Counted from the stretch's first letter, positions 47,972 through 58,084 are shown. The stretch is 64,000 bases of DNA from Halopseudomonas phragmitis (GCF_002056295.1 NZ_CP020100.1:2131501-2195500), one strand, 5' to 3'. The notes: a model not told the origin generated them from the letters alone. Made by a program: numbers and translations.

Positions 47972-48646
47972 ATGAACAAGCCAAAAGCAGTAGTGCTGCT
48001 GTCCGGGGGGCTGGATTCGGCGACTGTGCTAGCCATGGCTCAGAATAAGGGCTATGAGTGCTATACCATGAGTTTCGATTATGGGCAGCGCCACCGGGCT
48101 GAGTTGCAAGCCGCTGAGCGGTTGGCCCGGGCGGCTGGTGTGGCCGAGCACAAGGTAATCGGGCTGGACCTCAATGGTATGGGGGGCTCAGCGCTGACCG
48201 ACGCCAATATTGCCGTGCCGGAAACTCCCCAGCAAGGAATCCCGGTCACCTATGTTCCGGCGCGCAATACGGTGTTCCTGGCATTGGCCCTGGGTTGGGC
48301 CGAGGTGCTGCAGGCGAGTGATATTTTTATCGGCGTCAATGCTGTGGACTATTCTGGCTACCCGGATTGCCGGCCGGCCTTTATCCAGGGGTTTGAACAG
48401 TTGGCCAATCTGGCGACCCGGGCGGGGGTTGAGGGACAGGGGTTCCGTATCAGGGCACCGCTGCAGGATATGAGCAAGGCGGATATTGTGCGTGAGGGTA
48501 CCCGGTTGGGTGTGGATTACAGTCTGACTATTTCCTGTTATCAGGCCGATGAGCAGGGGCGGGCTTGCGGGCGTTGTGATAGTTGCCGTCTGCGTGCTGC
48601 AGGCTTTACCAGTGCCGGGCTGCCAGACCCGACGCGCTATGCCTGA
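47972..48646 (+). CDS. queC: 7-cyano-7-deazaguanine synthase (QueC)
   Basis: A 224-residue ATP-dependent enzyme that makes preQ0. The PP-loop is [30 protein letters not shown] follows, and the C-terminal zinc site is [17 protein letters not shown]. It is the last gene before the tRNA-Lys. Confidence 0.95.
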   Translation: MNKPKAVVLLSGGLDSATVLAMAQNKGYECYTMSFDYGQRHRAELQAAERLARAAGVAEHKVIGLDLNGMGGSALTDANIAVPETPQQGIPVTYVPARNTVFLALALGWAEVLQASDIFIGVNAVDYSGYPDCRPAFIQGFEQLANLATRAGVEGQGFRIRAPLQDMSKADIVREGTRLGVDYSLTISCYQADEQGRACGRCDSCRLRAAGFTSAGLPDPTRYA

Positions 48647-48664
48647 AAAAAATCAAAAAACTTC

Positions 48665-48692
48665 TTGAATTTCTGTGATAAATCAGTAATAT
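48665..48692 (+). promoter_or_regulatory. Promoter of tRNA-Lys
   Basis: TTGAAT (48665-48670) and TAATAT (48687-48692) with a 16-base spacer. The following GGCGCGCG discriminator is GC-rich, as in stringently controlled stable-RNA promoters. Confidence 0.7.
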
Positions 48693-48704
48693 GGCGCGCG
48701 TTCC

Positions 48705-48780
48705 GGGTCGTTAGCTCAGTTGGTAGAGCAGTTGGCTTTTAACCAATTGGTCGTAGGTTCGAATCCTACACGACCCACCA
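48705..48780 (+). tRNA. tRNA-Lys (anticodon UUU)
   Basis: A 76-base cloverleaf with acceptor GGGTCGT / ACGACCC, D-loop TAGCTCAGTTGGTAGAGC, anticodon loop CTTTTAA, T-arm GTAGGTTCGAATCCTAC and an encoded CCA. In P. aeruginosa the tRNA-Lys next to queC is a known integration site for islands; here nothing is inserted before nadA. Confidence 0.97.
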
Positions 48781-48893
48781 TTTTCCCCGTTGTTCTGTGT
48801 TTCTCTCCTCATTGCTTCGCACTGTATAGTTAACCAGCCCTTGTATCAGGTTGTGTTAATATAAGGTTCTGTCTCCGTTAGGGATTGAAGTTC

Positions 48894-49931
48894 ATGTCAC
48901 AGATTCCTGAGCGTCTGCTGGTGCAGGCGCACCTGGCGGCCAAGGAGCCGGCTCCATTGAGTGCGGCAGAGCAGGCCGACTACAAATCCCGTATCGCAGC
49001 TGCGCTGAAGGCGCACAACGCGGTATTGGTTGCGCACTATTACACCGATCCGTTGATTCAGGCTCTGGCTGAAGAGACTGGTGGCTGTGTATCCGACTCC
49101 CTGGAGATGGCTCGTTTCGGCAAAGAGCATCCAGCTCAGACCCTGGTGGTCGCTGGCGTGCGGTTCATGGGCGAAACGGCGAAGATCCTCAGTCCGGAGA
49201 AACGCATCCTGATGCCGACTCTGGAAGCGACCTGCTCGCTGGATATCGGCTGTCCGATCGATGAGTTTTCCGCTTTTTGCGATCAGCATCCAGACCGCAC
49301 CGTAGTGGTGTATGCCAATACCTCGGCAGCGGTCAAGGCTCGTGCTGACTGGGTAGTCACATCCAGTTGTGCACTGCAGATTGTTGAACACCTGATGGAT
49401 AAGGGTGAGAAAATTCTCTGGGCACCGGATCAGCACCTGGGTAATTACATTGAGCGTGAAACCGGCGCTGACATGCTGTTGTGGGAAGGCTCCTGCATTG
49501 TTCATGAGGAATTCAAAGCCAAGGCCTTGCTCGACCTCAAGGCTGTGTATCCCGAGGCTGCAGTGCTGGTGCACCCAGAATCACCGGCTTCGGTGGTGGA
49601 GTTGGCTGATGTGGTGGGTTCGACCAGTCAGTTGATCAAGGCTACCCAGACACTGGCTAACCCGACTTTTATCGTCGCGACCGATCGGGGCATTTTTTAC
49701 AAGATGCAGCAGGCAGCTCCTGACCGACAGCTGATCGAAGCGCCAACCGCAGGTAATGGCGCGACATGTCGCAGCTGTGCTCATTGCCCGTGGATGGCCA
49801 TGAATACCTTGCCGCGGGTTCTGCAAAGTCTGGAGCAGGGGACCGATGAGATTCTGGTTGATCCGGCCCTGATCCCGCGTGCGGTCCAGCCGCTGCAGCG
49901 GATGCTTGATTTTACCAACGCCAAGCGCTGA
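48894..49931 (+). CDS. nadA: Quinolinate synthase (NadA)
   Basis: A 345-residue [4Fe-4S] enzyme that condenses iminoaspartate with DHAP to quinolinate for NAD. It has [20 protein letters not shown] near the N-terminus and cluster cysteines in [21 protein letters not shown] and the C-terminal [16 protein letters not shown] 48894 has AGGGA 9 bases upstream. Confidence 0.95.
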   Translation: MSQIPERLLVQAHLAAKEPAPLSAAEQADYKSRIAAALKAHNAVLVAHYYTDPLIQALAEETGGCVSDSLEMARFGKEHPAQTLVVAGVRFMGETAKILSPEKRILMPTLEATCSLDIGCPIDEFSAFCDQHPDRTVVVYANTSAAVKARADWVVTSSCALQIVEHLMDKGEKILWAPDQHLGNYIERETGADMLLWEGSCIVHEEFKAKALLDLKAVYPEAAVLVHPESPASVVELADVVGSTSQLIKATQTLANPTFIVATDRGIFYKMQQAAPDRQLIEAPTAGNGATCRSCAHCPWMAMNTLPRVLQSLEQGTDEILVDPALIPRAVQPLQRMLDFTNAKR

Positions 49932-50053
49932 TCAATCGGGCTTTAAGGGCGCCCCAGGTCGCAATGGGAAACGTATGTTCCTGTTGCAGCTCAAGGGGCA
50001 GCCTGCGCGATTCTGAAACTGGCAGCACCTCGTTGTTTAAAGTGCCGCTCTGC

Positions 50054-51517
50054 TCAGAAGCTTTTTATCATTTCACGTTGGCGCGCCAGGTCTTCCTGGC
50101 GCGCCTTGATCCGTGAACTCATGACGAAATTGTCTCCGGCTCGACGCAGGGCCAGGTCCAACTGCTCGCCAGCCTGGTTGAGATCGCCTGCCAGCATGAA
50201 ATATTCGGCGCGAGCCATATGCACACCGAGAATATCACCGGCCAGGCCGCGAATTTCGGCGGTCAGATACCAGACGTCCGGGTCATCGCTGCGTTGCTGG
50301 ACGAGGCGGTCAATGCTGCGTTGCGCATCCTGATAACGTCGGGCCTTGAGCAACGCTTCGATACGGGCTTGCTGGAGCGGGTAGCTGTTGGGGTGGTTGC
50401 GTGACTGAGTGTCGATCAAGGCCAGCGCGCTTTCAGTCCGGTTGCGCTGAATCTCCATGTCGATCTGTGCCAGGTGTACGGCGAGATTGTCGGCCTGGCT
50501 TTGCAGCAGCGGCGCCAGTGTCTGTTCGGCTTGATCCAGTTGTCCGCTGCGGGCCTGGGCCAGAGCCAGGCCATAACGGGCGGCGGCGTGTTCGCCTTCG
50601 TGCTGGTCGAGCAGGGCGCGGAAGCGTTGGGCGGCCAGTCCGGGGCTTTGTTCGTAGAGCAGTTGTACTCGGGCGCGCATCATCTGGTAATAAATGCTGT
50701 CGCGCCGGCCATTGCTGGTGAGTTGCTCGGCCCGGTTGCGCGAGTCGGCAATACGTGACTGGTTGACCGGGTGAGTCAGCAAGAATTCTGGCGGGGTACG
50801 GTCGAAACGACTGAGTTGGGCCAGGCGCTCAAACATGTCAGGCATGGCGCGTGGGTCGTAGCCGGCCTGCTGCAGGTTCTGGATGCCGATGCGGTCAGCT
50901 TCCTGTTCGTTTTGGCGAGAGAATCGCCGCTGCTCCTGTATTGCTGCCGCTTGGGTCGAGGCCAGGGCGGCAAAGCCGGCATCGCCACCGCCACTGGCGG
51001 CCAGTACCACGCTAGCAAGCATCGCTGTCATCAGCGGTATACGCATGCGCTGTTGCTGTTCCAGATTGCGGGCGAAATGGCGCTGCGACAAGTGCGCCAG
51101 TTCGTGGGCCATAACCGAGGCGAACTCGGCTTCGGTGTGGGCGTGCAGGAACAGTCCGCCATTGACTCCGACAACTCCGCCAGGGGCGGCAAAGGCATTG
51201 AGCTGCGGGCTGTTGACGATTACAAAGGCCAGGCGCCGGTCGGTCAATTGGCTGGTTTCGGCCAGTTGGTAGACATGGGTTTCGACATAGTCCTTAAGGA
51301 GCGGGTCGTCCAGGGTCGGCACGGCGCCGCGCAACATCGTCAGCCAGGCCCGGCCCAGCTGGAACTCTTGGTCTCGGGACATGATCGAGGCACTGGTGTC
51401 ACCCAGTGAAGGCAGGTTGAACTCGGCCTGTGCTACCAATGGGGTGCTCAGGCTGGCGAGTAAACTCAGGGTCAGAACCTTGAGGGCGCCAACAGGGACT
51501 ACTTTGCTGAAATACAT
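50054..51517 (-). CDS. bepA: M48-family periplasmic metalloprotease, BepA-like
   Basis: A 487-residue protein with a signal peptide, a zinc protease domain with MAHELAHLSQRHFAR and the third ligand in QNEQEADRIG, and then TPR repeats to the C-terminus. BepA assists assembly and quality control of outer-membrane LptD and other proteins with BAM. ATG 51517 is chosen because the signal peptide follows it directly; the open frame runs to 51694. It is divergent from tusA. Confidence 0.9.
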   Translation of the reverse strand: MYFSKVVPVGALKVLTLSLLASLSTPLVAQAEFNLPSLGDTSASIMSRDQEFQLGRAWLTMLRGAVPTLDDPLLKDYVETHVYQLAETSQLTDRRLAFVIVNSPQLNAFAAPGGVVGVNGGLFLHAHTEAEFASVMAHELAHLSQRHFARNLEQQQRMRIPLMTAMLASVVLAASGGGDAGFAALASTQAAAIQEQRRFSRQNEQEADRIGIQNLQQAGYDPRAMPDMFERLAQLSRFDRTPPEFLLTHPVNQSRIADSRNRAEQLTSNGRRDSIYYQMMRARVQLLYEQSPGLAAQRFRALLDQHEGEHAAARYGLALAQARSGQLDQAEQTLAPLLQSQADNLAVHLAQIDMEIQRNRTESALALIDTQSRNHPNSYPLQQARIEALLKARRYQDAQRSIDRLVQQRSDDPDVWYLTAEIRGLAGDILGVHMARAEYFMLAGDLNQAGEQLDLALRRAGDNFVMSSRIKARQEDLARQREMIKSF

Positions 51518-51608
51518 GATTACGATTCTAACCGTCCCGTAGTGGTTGTCTGCTCTGTGCAGGGCAAGGCTATACTGGGCGACCTCTCTGCTACAACGGA
51601 GCCTGATC

Positions 51609-51857
51609 ATGGTTGTCGATTCAACGGTGCCCCGCGCCGACCAAACGCTGGATGCCCGTGGGCTGTCCTGCCCGCTGCCTCTGCTCAAGGCCAAGCAGGC
51701 CTTGAATTCTCTGGCGTCAGGGCAGGTGCTGCATGTGTCGGCGACAGATGCCGGATCGCGGCGCGACTTTCAGCGCTTTGCTGAATTGTCAGGCCATGCA
51801 TTGCTACACGCCGATACATTGGACGGCGAATTCCATTATTGGTTGCGTAAATCCTGA
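51609..51857 (+). CDS. tusA: Sulfur-carrier protein TusA family
   Basis: An 82-residue protein with the motif LDARGLSCPLPLLKAKQAL, whose Cys carries persulfide sulfur. TusA passes sulfur to tRNA thiolation or other cofactors. GGAG is 7 bases before ATG 51609; the open frame upstream of that has no support. It lies 11 bases before the permease gene. Confidence 0.88.
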   Translation: MVVDSTVPRADQTLDARGLSCPLPLLKAKQALNSLASGQVLHVSATDAGSRRDFQRFAELSGHALLHADTLDGEFHYWLRKS

Positions 51858-51868
51858 GATCAACCGGC

Positions 51869-52954
51869 ATGCTGAAAGTTTTCCAAGGTTGGGTGCACCG
51901 TTATTTCTCCCAGGAAGAGGCTGTGGTCCTGGCTGTGGTACTGGGACTTGGCTTTAGCATCATCATTTTCTTTGGTGGAATGCTGGCACCGCTGTTGACC
52001 GGCTTGGTGCTGGCTTATTTGCTGCAGGGGATGGTCATGTTGCTCAAGCGCTGGCACATGCCGCATTGGCTGGCGGTGTGGACGGTGTTTTTGCTGTTCC
52101 TCGGTGGGCTGGGTGCCCTGTTCGGTGTTGTGGTGCCATTGGTCTGGAAGCAGATGCTCAATCTGTTCAATGAGCTGCCGCGAATGTCCAACGAATGGCA
52201 GGATCAGTTGATGCACCTGCCGGAACGTTATCCGGCGCTGGTGTCGGAAGAGCAGATCGTGCGCATGATCAATACTGCCAGTGGTGAGCTTGGGCAGTTG
52301 GGGCAGTGGGTGCTGTCCCAGTCATTGGCCAGTCTGCCGATGCTGGTGAATATCCTGGTCTATCTGGTGTTGGTACCGATTCTGGTGTTCTTCTTTCTGA
52401 TGGACAGCAGCAAGATTCGTGACTGGATGGTCAACTACCTGCCGCGTGAACGTCGCTTGATGTCGGAAGTCTGGACCGAGATGAATCAGCAGATTGCCAA
52501 CTACATTCGCGGCAAGGTGGTGGAGATCATCATTGTTGGTGCCGTGACCTATGTTTGCTTTGCCATCCTCAAGGTCAACTATGCCGCTCTTTTGGCCGTG
52601 GTGGTCGGTCTGTCGGTGCTGGTGCCTTATATTGGCGCGGCGGTAGCGACCATTCCGATTGCGTTGATCGGGCTGTTTCAGTGGGGGTTGGGCAACGAGT
52701 TCATGGTGCTGATGATCGTCTATGCGGTGATTCAGGCGCTGGATGGCAATGTGCTGGTGCCGGTGCTGTTTTCCGAGGCGGTCAACCTGCATCCGGTGGC
52801 GATCATTGCCGCTGTGTTGATTTTTGGCGGGTTATGGGGGTTCTGGGGGATCTTCTTCGCCATTCCGCTGGCGACTCTGTTCAAGGCTGTGCTTTATGCC
52901 TGGCCCAAAGGGGTCGAGGCGGTCAGTGAGGGAGCGCCACCTGAAGAAGAGTGA
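51869..52954 (+). CDS. AI-2E family (PerM-type) permease, second copy
   Basis: A 361-residue membrane protein with about eight helices. It has FFGGMLAPLLTGLVLAYLLQ near the N-terminus, LVLVPILVFFFLMDSSKI, and the family block LLAVVVGLSVLVPYIGAAVA followed by HPVAIIAAVLIFGGLWGFWG. It differs clearly from the copy at 25505-26617. The substrate is unknown. It is likely co-transcribed with tusA. Confidence 0.88.
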   Translation: MLKVFQGWVHRYFSQEEAVVLAVVLGLGFSIIIFFGGMLAPLLTGLVLAYLLQGMVMLLKRWHMPHWLAVWTVFLLFLGGLGALFGVVVPLVWKQMLNLFNELPRMSNEWQDQLMHLPERYPALVSEEQIVRMINTASGELGQLGQWVLSQSLASLPMLVNILVYLVLVPILVFFFLMDSSKIRDWMVNYLPRERRLMSEVWTEMNQQIANYIRGKVVEIIIVGAVTYVCFAILKVNYAALLAVVVGLSVLVPYIGAAVATIPIALIGLFQWGLGNEFMVLMIVYAVIQALDGNVLVPVLFSEAVNLHPVAIIAAVLIFGGLWGFWGIFFAIPLATLFKAVLYAWPKGVEAVSEGAPPEEE

Positions 52955-52956
52955 AG

Positions 52957-52981
52957 TGCTGGCCTGACATCCAGGCCAGCA
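52957..52981. terminator. Bidirectional terminator-like hairpin
   Basis: TGCTGGCCTG (52957-52966) pairs with CAGGCCAGCA (52972-52981) around ACATC, exactly between the convergent permease and bcp genes. A T-run is lacking. Confidence 0.55.
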
Positions 52982-52990
52982 GGCTTGTGG

Positions 52991-53455
52991 TTACAGTGAG
53001 CGAACTGCCTCCAGAACCTCAGCCACATGCCCGGCAACCTTGACCTTGCGCCACTCCCGGCGTAGCACGCCCTGGGCGTCGATCAGGAAGGTGCTGCGCT
53101 CAATGCCTTCGTATTGCTTGCCGTACATCTGCTTGAGCTTGATCACGTCGAACAGGCGGCACAGTTGTTCTTCAGGATCGCTGATCAGCTCGAATGGAAA
53201 GCTGTGCTTGGCGCGGAAGTTTTCGTGGGTACGCAGGCTGTCTTTGGATACCCCGAAGATTACCGCTCCGGCCTTTTGGAACTCGGCATGCAGATCTCGA
53301 AAGTCCTGACCCTCGGTAGTGCAGCCGGGAGTGTTGTCCTTGGGGTAGAAGTAGATCACTACCTTCTTGCCGGCCAGGCTTGCCGGGCTGACTTCCTGTT
53401 GGCTGGTGGCTTGAGCGCTGAAGTCGGGAATCTGCTTGTCCAGAGTAATGCTCAT
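52991..53455 (-). CDS. bcp: Peroxiredoxin Bcp
   Basis: A 154-residue thiol peroxidase. YFYPKDNTPGCTTEGQDFRD contains the peroxidatic Cys45. Position 50, where E. coli Bcp has its resolving Cys, is Gln, so the enzyme is probably of the 1-Cys type or uses another thiol (a Cys is present near residue 98). It reduces H2O2 and alkyl peroxides. It lies just downstream of gcvR. Confidence 0.93.
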   Translation of the reverse strand: MSITLDKQIPDFSAQATSQQEVSPASLAGKKVVIYFYPKDNTPGCTTEGQDFRDLHAEFQKAGAVIFGVSKDSLRTHENFRAKHSFPFELISDPEEQLCRLFDVIKLKQMYGKQYEGIERSTFLIDAQGVLRREWRKVKVAGHVAEVLEAVRSL

Positions 53456-53469
53456 CGGTGTGCTGCCTC

Positions 53470-54027
53470 TCAGTGAAGGGGACGCCAGGGTTCTATCACG
53501 GCATCAAGGTTGAGTTCATCACAGAAATCGAGGAACTGTTCGCGCAGCCAGCTCAACTGAGTTTTGGCCGGGATGGCGATGGTCAGGGTCAGATTGAGCA
53601 TCGCGGTGCCAGTATGCTGGGCCTGATAGGTGAAGCTGTAAAATTCTTCGATGTCGATGCCAAGCTGCTGGAAGAAGGCGCAGAGCTCGCCGATCAGCTC
53701 CGGGCGCTGGGCGGCGGTAACGAACACGTTGTAGGGCAGAGCCTGAGGGCGCTCGACCAGGCTTTGGCTACGGCTCATGGATACCGTGAAGTGTTCGCGC
53801 TTGGCCAGTGGCGGCAGTAGGCTTTCGAGTCGGGCTAGGGCGTCCCAGTTACCGCTGACCTGCAGCAGCAGAGCGGTGGTAGTGCCATGGCGGCTCATGC
53901 GGCTGCTGACAATCAGGCAGCGCTGCTCTAGGCACAGCCGGGTCAGGAGGCTGGCCAGGACCGTGGTCTGCTGGCCCATGGCGTTGATGACCAGGTACTG
54001 TTCCCGTTGGCTGGGCGGTGTTGACAT
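53470..54027 (-). CDS. gcvR: Glycine-cleavage-type ACT-domain regulator GcvR
   Basis: A 185-residue protein with two ACT domains (REQYLVINAMGQQTTVLASL and LPYNVFVTAAQRPELIGELC). GcvR binds the activator GcvA and represses the glycine cleavage operon in E. coli. GAGGAA is 4 bases before ATG 54027. It is divergent from dapA. Confidence 0.85.
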   Translation of the reverse strand: MSTPPSQREQYLVINAMGQQTTVLASLLTRLCLEQRCLIVSSRMSRHGTTTALLLQVSGNWDALARLESLLPPLAKREHFTVSMSRSQSLVERPQALPYNVFVTAAQRPELIGELCAFFQQLGIDIEEFYSFTYQAQHTGTAMLNLTLTIAIPAKTQLSWLREQFLDFCDELNLDAVIEPWRPLH

Positions 54028-54218
54028 GCGGTTCCTCGAACAGATGATCGCAGCTTGAGGCTGCGTTGGGTTTAATGCGCTATTGTCCTCGTCCCGGATG
54101 CCGGGTTCAACCATCGGATGAATCGCCCGCCCAGAGGCGCTTTGCCGCTGTCGGCACCTTGTGCTGGATGGATGGCGAAAGTACCATTGCCTATTCACGA
54201 TTTAAGCGGAGCAGTTGC

Positions 54219-55094
54219 ATGATCTCAGGCAGCCTTGTGGCGCTGGTTACCCCCATGGATTCGCGTGGTGAATTGGATTGGCAAGCCTTGGAGCGGCTGA
54301 TCGATTTTCACCTCGACCAAGGGACCGACGGTATCGTAGCGGTGGGTACCACCGGCGAGTCGGCCACCTTGGACATGGACGAGCACAAGGAAGCCATTCG
54401 GCGGGTGGTGGATCAGGTTGCCGGGCGAATTCCGGTAATTGCCGGCACTGGAGCTAACTCCACTCGTGAGGCGGTCGAGCTGACCGAAGCGGCGCGCAGC
54501 GTCCGTGCCGATGCCTGCCTGCTGGTGACCCCTTATTACAACAAGCCGACCCAGGAAGGTTTGTATCAGCATCATCGCTTCATCGCCGAGGCTGTGGCGA
54601 TTCCGCAGATTCTGTATAACGTGCCGGGGCGCACGGCCTGCGACATGTTGCCGGAAACCGTCGAGCGTTTGGCCGATGTGCCGAATATCGTTGGCATCAA
54701 GGAAGCCACGGGTGACCTGCAACGTGCCAGGGAACTGATTGACCGGGTCGGCCAGCGTATTGCGGTCTACTCGGGAGATGATGCCACCGCCGTCGAACTT
54801 ATGCTGATGGGCGGCAAGGGTAATATTTCCGTGACAGCCAACGTCGCACCAAAGGCCATGCATGACCTGTGCATGGCTGCTCTGGCTGGCGACGCCGATA
54901 GCGCACGGCAAATCAATGACAGCCTGATGCCTTTGCATAAGGCTCTGTTTATCGAATCCAACCCGATCCCGGTCAAATGGGTTTTGCATGAAATGGGGCT
55001 GATCAGCGATGGCCTGCGTTTGCCGTTGACGCCGTTGAGTGCACGCTGCCATGAACCGGTACGCGAGGCCATGCGCCAGTGCGGCCTGTTGTAA
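54219..55094 (+). CDS. dapA: 4-hydroxy-tetrahydrodipicolinate synthase (DapA)
   Basis: A 291-residue TIM-barrel enzyme that condenses pyruvate with aspartate semialdehyde in lysine and diaminopimelate synthesis. GTTGESATL, the Tyr in [12 protein letters not shown] and the Schiff-base Lys in [10 protein letters not shown] are present. GGAG is 7 bases before ATG 54219. It lies upstream of bamC. Confidence 0.96.
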   Translation: MISGSLVALVTPMDSRGELDWQALERLIDFHLDQGTDGIVAVGTTGESATLDMDEHKEAIRRVVDQVAGRIPVIAGTGANSTREAVELTEAARSVRADACLLVTPYYNKPTQEGLYQHHRFIAEAVAIPQILYNVPGRTACDMLPETVERLADVPNIVGIKEATGDLQRARELIDRVGQRIAVYSGDDATAVELMLMGGKGNISVTANVAPKAMHDLCMAALAGDADSARQINDSLMPLHKALFIESNPIPVKWVLHEMGLISDGLRLPLTPLSARCHEPVREAMRQCGLL

Positions 55095-55128
55095 TACGGG
55101 ATTAATGATGTCGACCAAGGAACTCTCT

Positions 55129-56238
55129 ATGAAGCCTGTGCTGGGTGCACTGACGCTGGTAACGCTGGGCAGCCTGAGCGGCTGTGGTTATTTTTTCGGC
55201 GAAGACGGTTATTTCCGTGACCGTGGTGGCGATTACCAGGCGGCGGTGATCGAACCGCGCATGACTGTCCCCGCCGGGGTTGAGAGCAAACCCATTGGCG
55301 ATCTGTTGCCAGTACCTGGCCGGGTTGAGCCTGGTCCGGGAGGCAAGTTCCAGACTCCACGTCCCCAGGCTCTGATGGTCACGGCGGATACGTCGGATTT
55401 CTCCCTGCAGCAAAATGGCCCTAATCGCTGGTTGCTGGCTCAGCGTACGCCGGTCGAGGCCTGGCCATTGGTGCGCCAGTTCTTCAGTGATTATCAGGTG
55501 CCGCTGAGCGGCGAAAATCCGCGGCTGGGTGAGCTGGAAACATCGGGTCTGGTTTTCGATCAGCAGGCTGAAAACCCGCTGGTGCGGCGCCTGGTGCCGG
55601 CAGTGGGGCCGAACCGCCGGACCGATGGTCAAGAACAGCGTTTCCGTTTGCGCATTGAGCCGGGCGTACAGTCGGGCACCAGTGAAATTCAGGTTGTGCA
55701 CACCAGTCGCAGCCAGGGCAGCACCTTGAACAGTTGGCCTGAGCGCTCGGATAACCCCAACCTTGAGCGGGCTCTGCTGGCCGAGTTGGAAAGCTATCTG
55801 AGCCAGTCGACCGACAGCGATTCGGCTTCTCTGGTAGCCGCTCAGGGCATGGGCCAGAGTGATCGGGTGACCCTGGAGCAGGATGGTGCCGGCAATCCGG
55901 TGCTGAACATGCAGACCGACTTCAACCGGGCCTGGGCTGCTGTGGGTGAAGCACTCAATCGGGCGGACGTACTGGTCAGCGATATCAACCGCAGCGCTGG
56001 CGTCTACTATGTCGACCTCGAACAGCGCGCCAGCCAACAGCAACGCAAGCGCGGCTTTTTCGCCCGTATGTTCGGTCGCGACAAGCCGCAGGAAAGCGCC
56101 AGTGAAGAGCGGATTCAGGTACGTCTGACCCCGGTGGCCAACCGTGTTCAAGTGACCGTTGAGAAGAGTATCGACACCGCTGCAGATGCGGCTGAGGCCC
56201 GTCAACTGCTTGAGCGGATTCGCAACAACCTGACGTGA
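55129..56238 (+). CDS. bamC: BamC (NlpB), outer-membrane assembly lipoprotein
   Basis: A 369-residue lipoprotein with signal and lipobox GSLSGCGYFFGEDGYFRDR. The segment after the Cys is the BamD-binding tail typical of BamC, and two helix-grip domains follow. AAGGAA is 6 bases before ATG 55129. The dapA-bamC order is conserved across gammaproteobacteria. Confidence 0.9.
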   Translation: MKPVLGALTLVTLGSLSGCGYFFGEDGYFRDRGGDYQAAVIEPRMTVPAGVESKPIGDLLPVPGRVEPGPGGKFQTPRPQALMVTADTSDFSLQQNGPNRWLLAQRTPVEAWPLVRQFFSDYQVPLSGENPRLGELETSGLVFDQQAENPLVRRLVPAVGPNRRTDGQEQRFRLRIEPGVQSGTSEIQVVHTSRSQGSTLNSWPERSDNPNLERALLAELESYLSQSTDSDSASLVAAQGMGQSDRVTLEQDGAGNPVLNMQTDFNRAWAAVGEALNRADVLVSDINRSAGVYYVDLEQRASQQQRKRGFFARMFGRDKPQESASEERIQVRLTPVANRVQVTVEKSIDTAADAAEARQLLERIRNNLT

Positions 56239-56254
56239 GGTTAGGAGGCTTGGG

Positions 56255-57052
56255 GTGCGTTATTGTTCACTGGGTAGTGGCAGTCGTGGCAATGCCACCC
56301 TGGTCGAGCAGGGCAACACCCGGCTACTGATAGATTGCGGTTTCAGTCTGCGCAGCACCGAACAGCGATTGGCGGCCGCCGGGCTCAGCCCCCGGCAACT
56401 TACCGCGATTCTGGTAACCCATGAGCACAGTGACCATATTCAGGGCGTTGAGCGACTGGCTCGACGTTATGGGTTGCCAGTGTTCATGACTGCCGGTACG
56501 GCAAGGGCACTGGATGTTGGCAGTCTGGCAGTTGAGCGCATTGCCCTGGACCGTGACCTTGAGATTGGCGAGTTGCGCATCACCCCGGTTGCGGTACCCC
56601 ACGATGCGCGTGAACCCTGTCAGTTTGTTTTCGACAACGGCCAGGCGCGACTCGGGGTACTCAGTGATACCGGCACCATTACGCCTTGGATTACCGAGTG
56701 CTACAGTGGAGTCGATGCGCTGTTTCTGGAAGCCAACTACGACCCGCAGATGCTTGCCGCCGGGCCTTACCCGGCGAGTTTGAAGGCTCGGGTAGGCGGT
56801 GAGCTTGGGCATTTGAGTAACCAGCAGGCCGCCGGCCTGCTGGAGAGTATTGACCGGAGCGCGCTGCGGCATGTGGCCGTTGCGCATATCAGCGAGAAAA
56901 ATAACCGCCCGGAACTGGCCCTTGGTGAATTGTCCCGGGTGCTGGCGGGCTGGCAGGGGCAGTTGCTACTAGCCATGCAGGATCAGGGGCTGCCTTGGCA
57001 GGACCTCAGTCAACTTAATCATCACCATTTTGCGGACAGCGGGAGCCGGTAA
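56255..57052 (+). CDS. MBL-fold metallohydrolase (YycJ-like)
   Basis: A 265-residue metallo-beta-lactamase-fold protein. It starts at GTG with AGGAGG upstream, begins [20 protein letters not shown], and has the metal motif [10 protein letters not shown] and the later ligands in VPHDAREP and GVLSDTG. The exact substrate is unknown. It lies between bamC and purC, whose start overlaps its stop. Confidence 0.88.
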   Translation: MRYCSLGSGSRGNATLVEQGNTRLLIDCGFSLRSTEQRLAAAGLSPRQLTAILVTHEHSDHIQGVERLARRYGLPVFMTAGTARALDVGSLAVERIALDRDLEIGELRITPVAVPHDAREPCQFVFDNGQARLGVLSDTGTITPWITECYSGVDALFLEANYDPQMLAAGPYPASLKARVGGELGHLSNQQAAGLLESIDRSALRHVAVAHISEKNNRPELALGELSRVLAGWQGQLLLAMQDQGLPWQDLSQLNHHHFADSGSR

Positions 57053-57765
57053 TGGAAAAACGCAATGAACTGTATCGCGGCAAGGCCAAATCGGTTTTCA
57101 CCACCGATGATCCGGATCGTCTGATCCTGCTGTTCCGCAATGACACCTCGGCTTTTGACGGCAAGAAGATTGAGCAGCTCGAGCGCAAGGGTATGGTCAA
57201 CAACCGCTTCAATGCCTTCATCATGCAGAAGCTGGAAGAGGCTGGTGTCCCCACCCAGTTTGACCGTCTGCTCTCCGATACCGAATGTCTGGTCAAGAAG
57301 CTCGACATGATTCCGGTTGAGTGTGTAGTGCGCAATTTCGCCGCCGGCAGCCTGGTCAAACGGCTGGGCGTTGAGGAAGGCATGGCGCTGACGCCGCCGA
57401 CCTTCGAGCTGTTCCTCAAGGACGACGCCAAGGGTGACCCTTTCATCAACGCTTCCCACGTCTTCGCCTTTGGCTGGGCGACTCCCGAGCAACTGGCACG
57501 CATGGAAGAGTTGACCCGCAAGGTCAACGAAGTGCTGAACAAACTGTTTGATGACGCCGGCCTGCTGCTGGTTGATTTCAAGCTGGAGTTTGGCCTGTTC
57601 CACGGCGAGATCGTTCTGGGTGACGAGTTCAGTCCGGACGGTTGCCGTCTGTGGGACAAGGAAACCCGCAAGAAGATGGACAAGGATCGCTTCCGTCAAG
57701 GGCTGGGCGGCGTCATCGAGGCTTATGAAGAAGTGGCTCAGCGCTTGGGCGTGCCTCTGGCTTGA
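57052..57765 (+). CDS. purC: SAICAR synthetase (PurC)
   Basis: A 237-residue enzyme that joins aspartate to CAIR in purine synthesis. [50 protein letters not shown] and [20 protein letters not shown] are family blocks. The length is normal. The ATG overlaps the MBL stop. Confidence 0.97.
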   Translation: MEKRNELYRGKAKSVFTTDDPDRLILLFRNDTSAFDGKKIEQLERKGMVNNRFNAFIMQKLEEAGVPTQFDRLLSDTECLVKKLDMIPVECVVRNFAAGSLVKRLGVEEGMALTPPTFELFLKDDAKGDPFINASHVFAFGWATPEQLARMEELTRKVNEVLNKLFDDAGLLLVDFKLEFGLFHGEIVLGDEFSPDGCRLWDKETRKKMDKDRFRQGLGGVIEAYEEVAQRLGVPLA

Positions 57766-57771
57766 TCGGGC

Positions 57772-57800
57772 TTCGCAGATGCTGGCAAAGCTGGTATGAT
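57772..57800 (+). promoter_or_regulatory. Promoter of tRNA-Ser
   Basis: TTCGCA (57772-57777) and TATGAT (57795-57800) with a 17-base spacer, followed by a GC-rich GCGCGCC discriminator 12 bases before the tRNA. Confidence 0.6.
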
Positions 57801-57811
57801 GCGCGCCACTT

Positions 57812-57901
57812 GGAGAGGTGCCGGAGTGGCCGAACGGGACGGATTCGAAATCCGTTGTACGGGTAACCGTACCTAGGGTTCAAATCCCTATCTCTCCGCC
57901 A
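57812..57901 (+). tRNA. tRNA-Ser (anticodon CGA)
   Basis: A 90-base class II tRNA with acceptor GGAGAGG / TCTCTCC, a long variable arm (TACGGGTAACCGTA region), anticodon stem-loop ACGGATTCGAAATCCGT and an encoded CCA. It decodes UCG. A terminator follows directly. Confidence 0.97.
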
Positions 57902-57913
57902 AATCAAGAAAAA

Positions 57914-57941
57914 GGGCCCGGCTAATGCCGGGCCCTTTTTT
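57914..57941 (+). terminator. Rho-independent terminator of tRNA-Ser
   Basis: GGGCCCGGC (57914-57922) pairs with GCCGGGCCC (57927-57935) around TAAT and is followed by six T residues. Confidence 0.92.
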
Positions 57942-58084
57942 GTCTCGAAACAGCCTGCATTTCAGTCTGCGCAACGCGTCATTGCTTCTGGTGAAATGCT
58001 ATTAAAATCATTGGGTTGAATTCATATTTCTGTAGTTCGAATGTCACCCAAAACCAGCGAAATATTCATCGTCGTTTGTTCGTT

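Noticed and set aside
48665-48894. Island or prophage attachment at tRNA-Lys
   Set aside because: No integrase, no repeated tRNA 3' end and no foreign genes are found between the tRNA and nadA.
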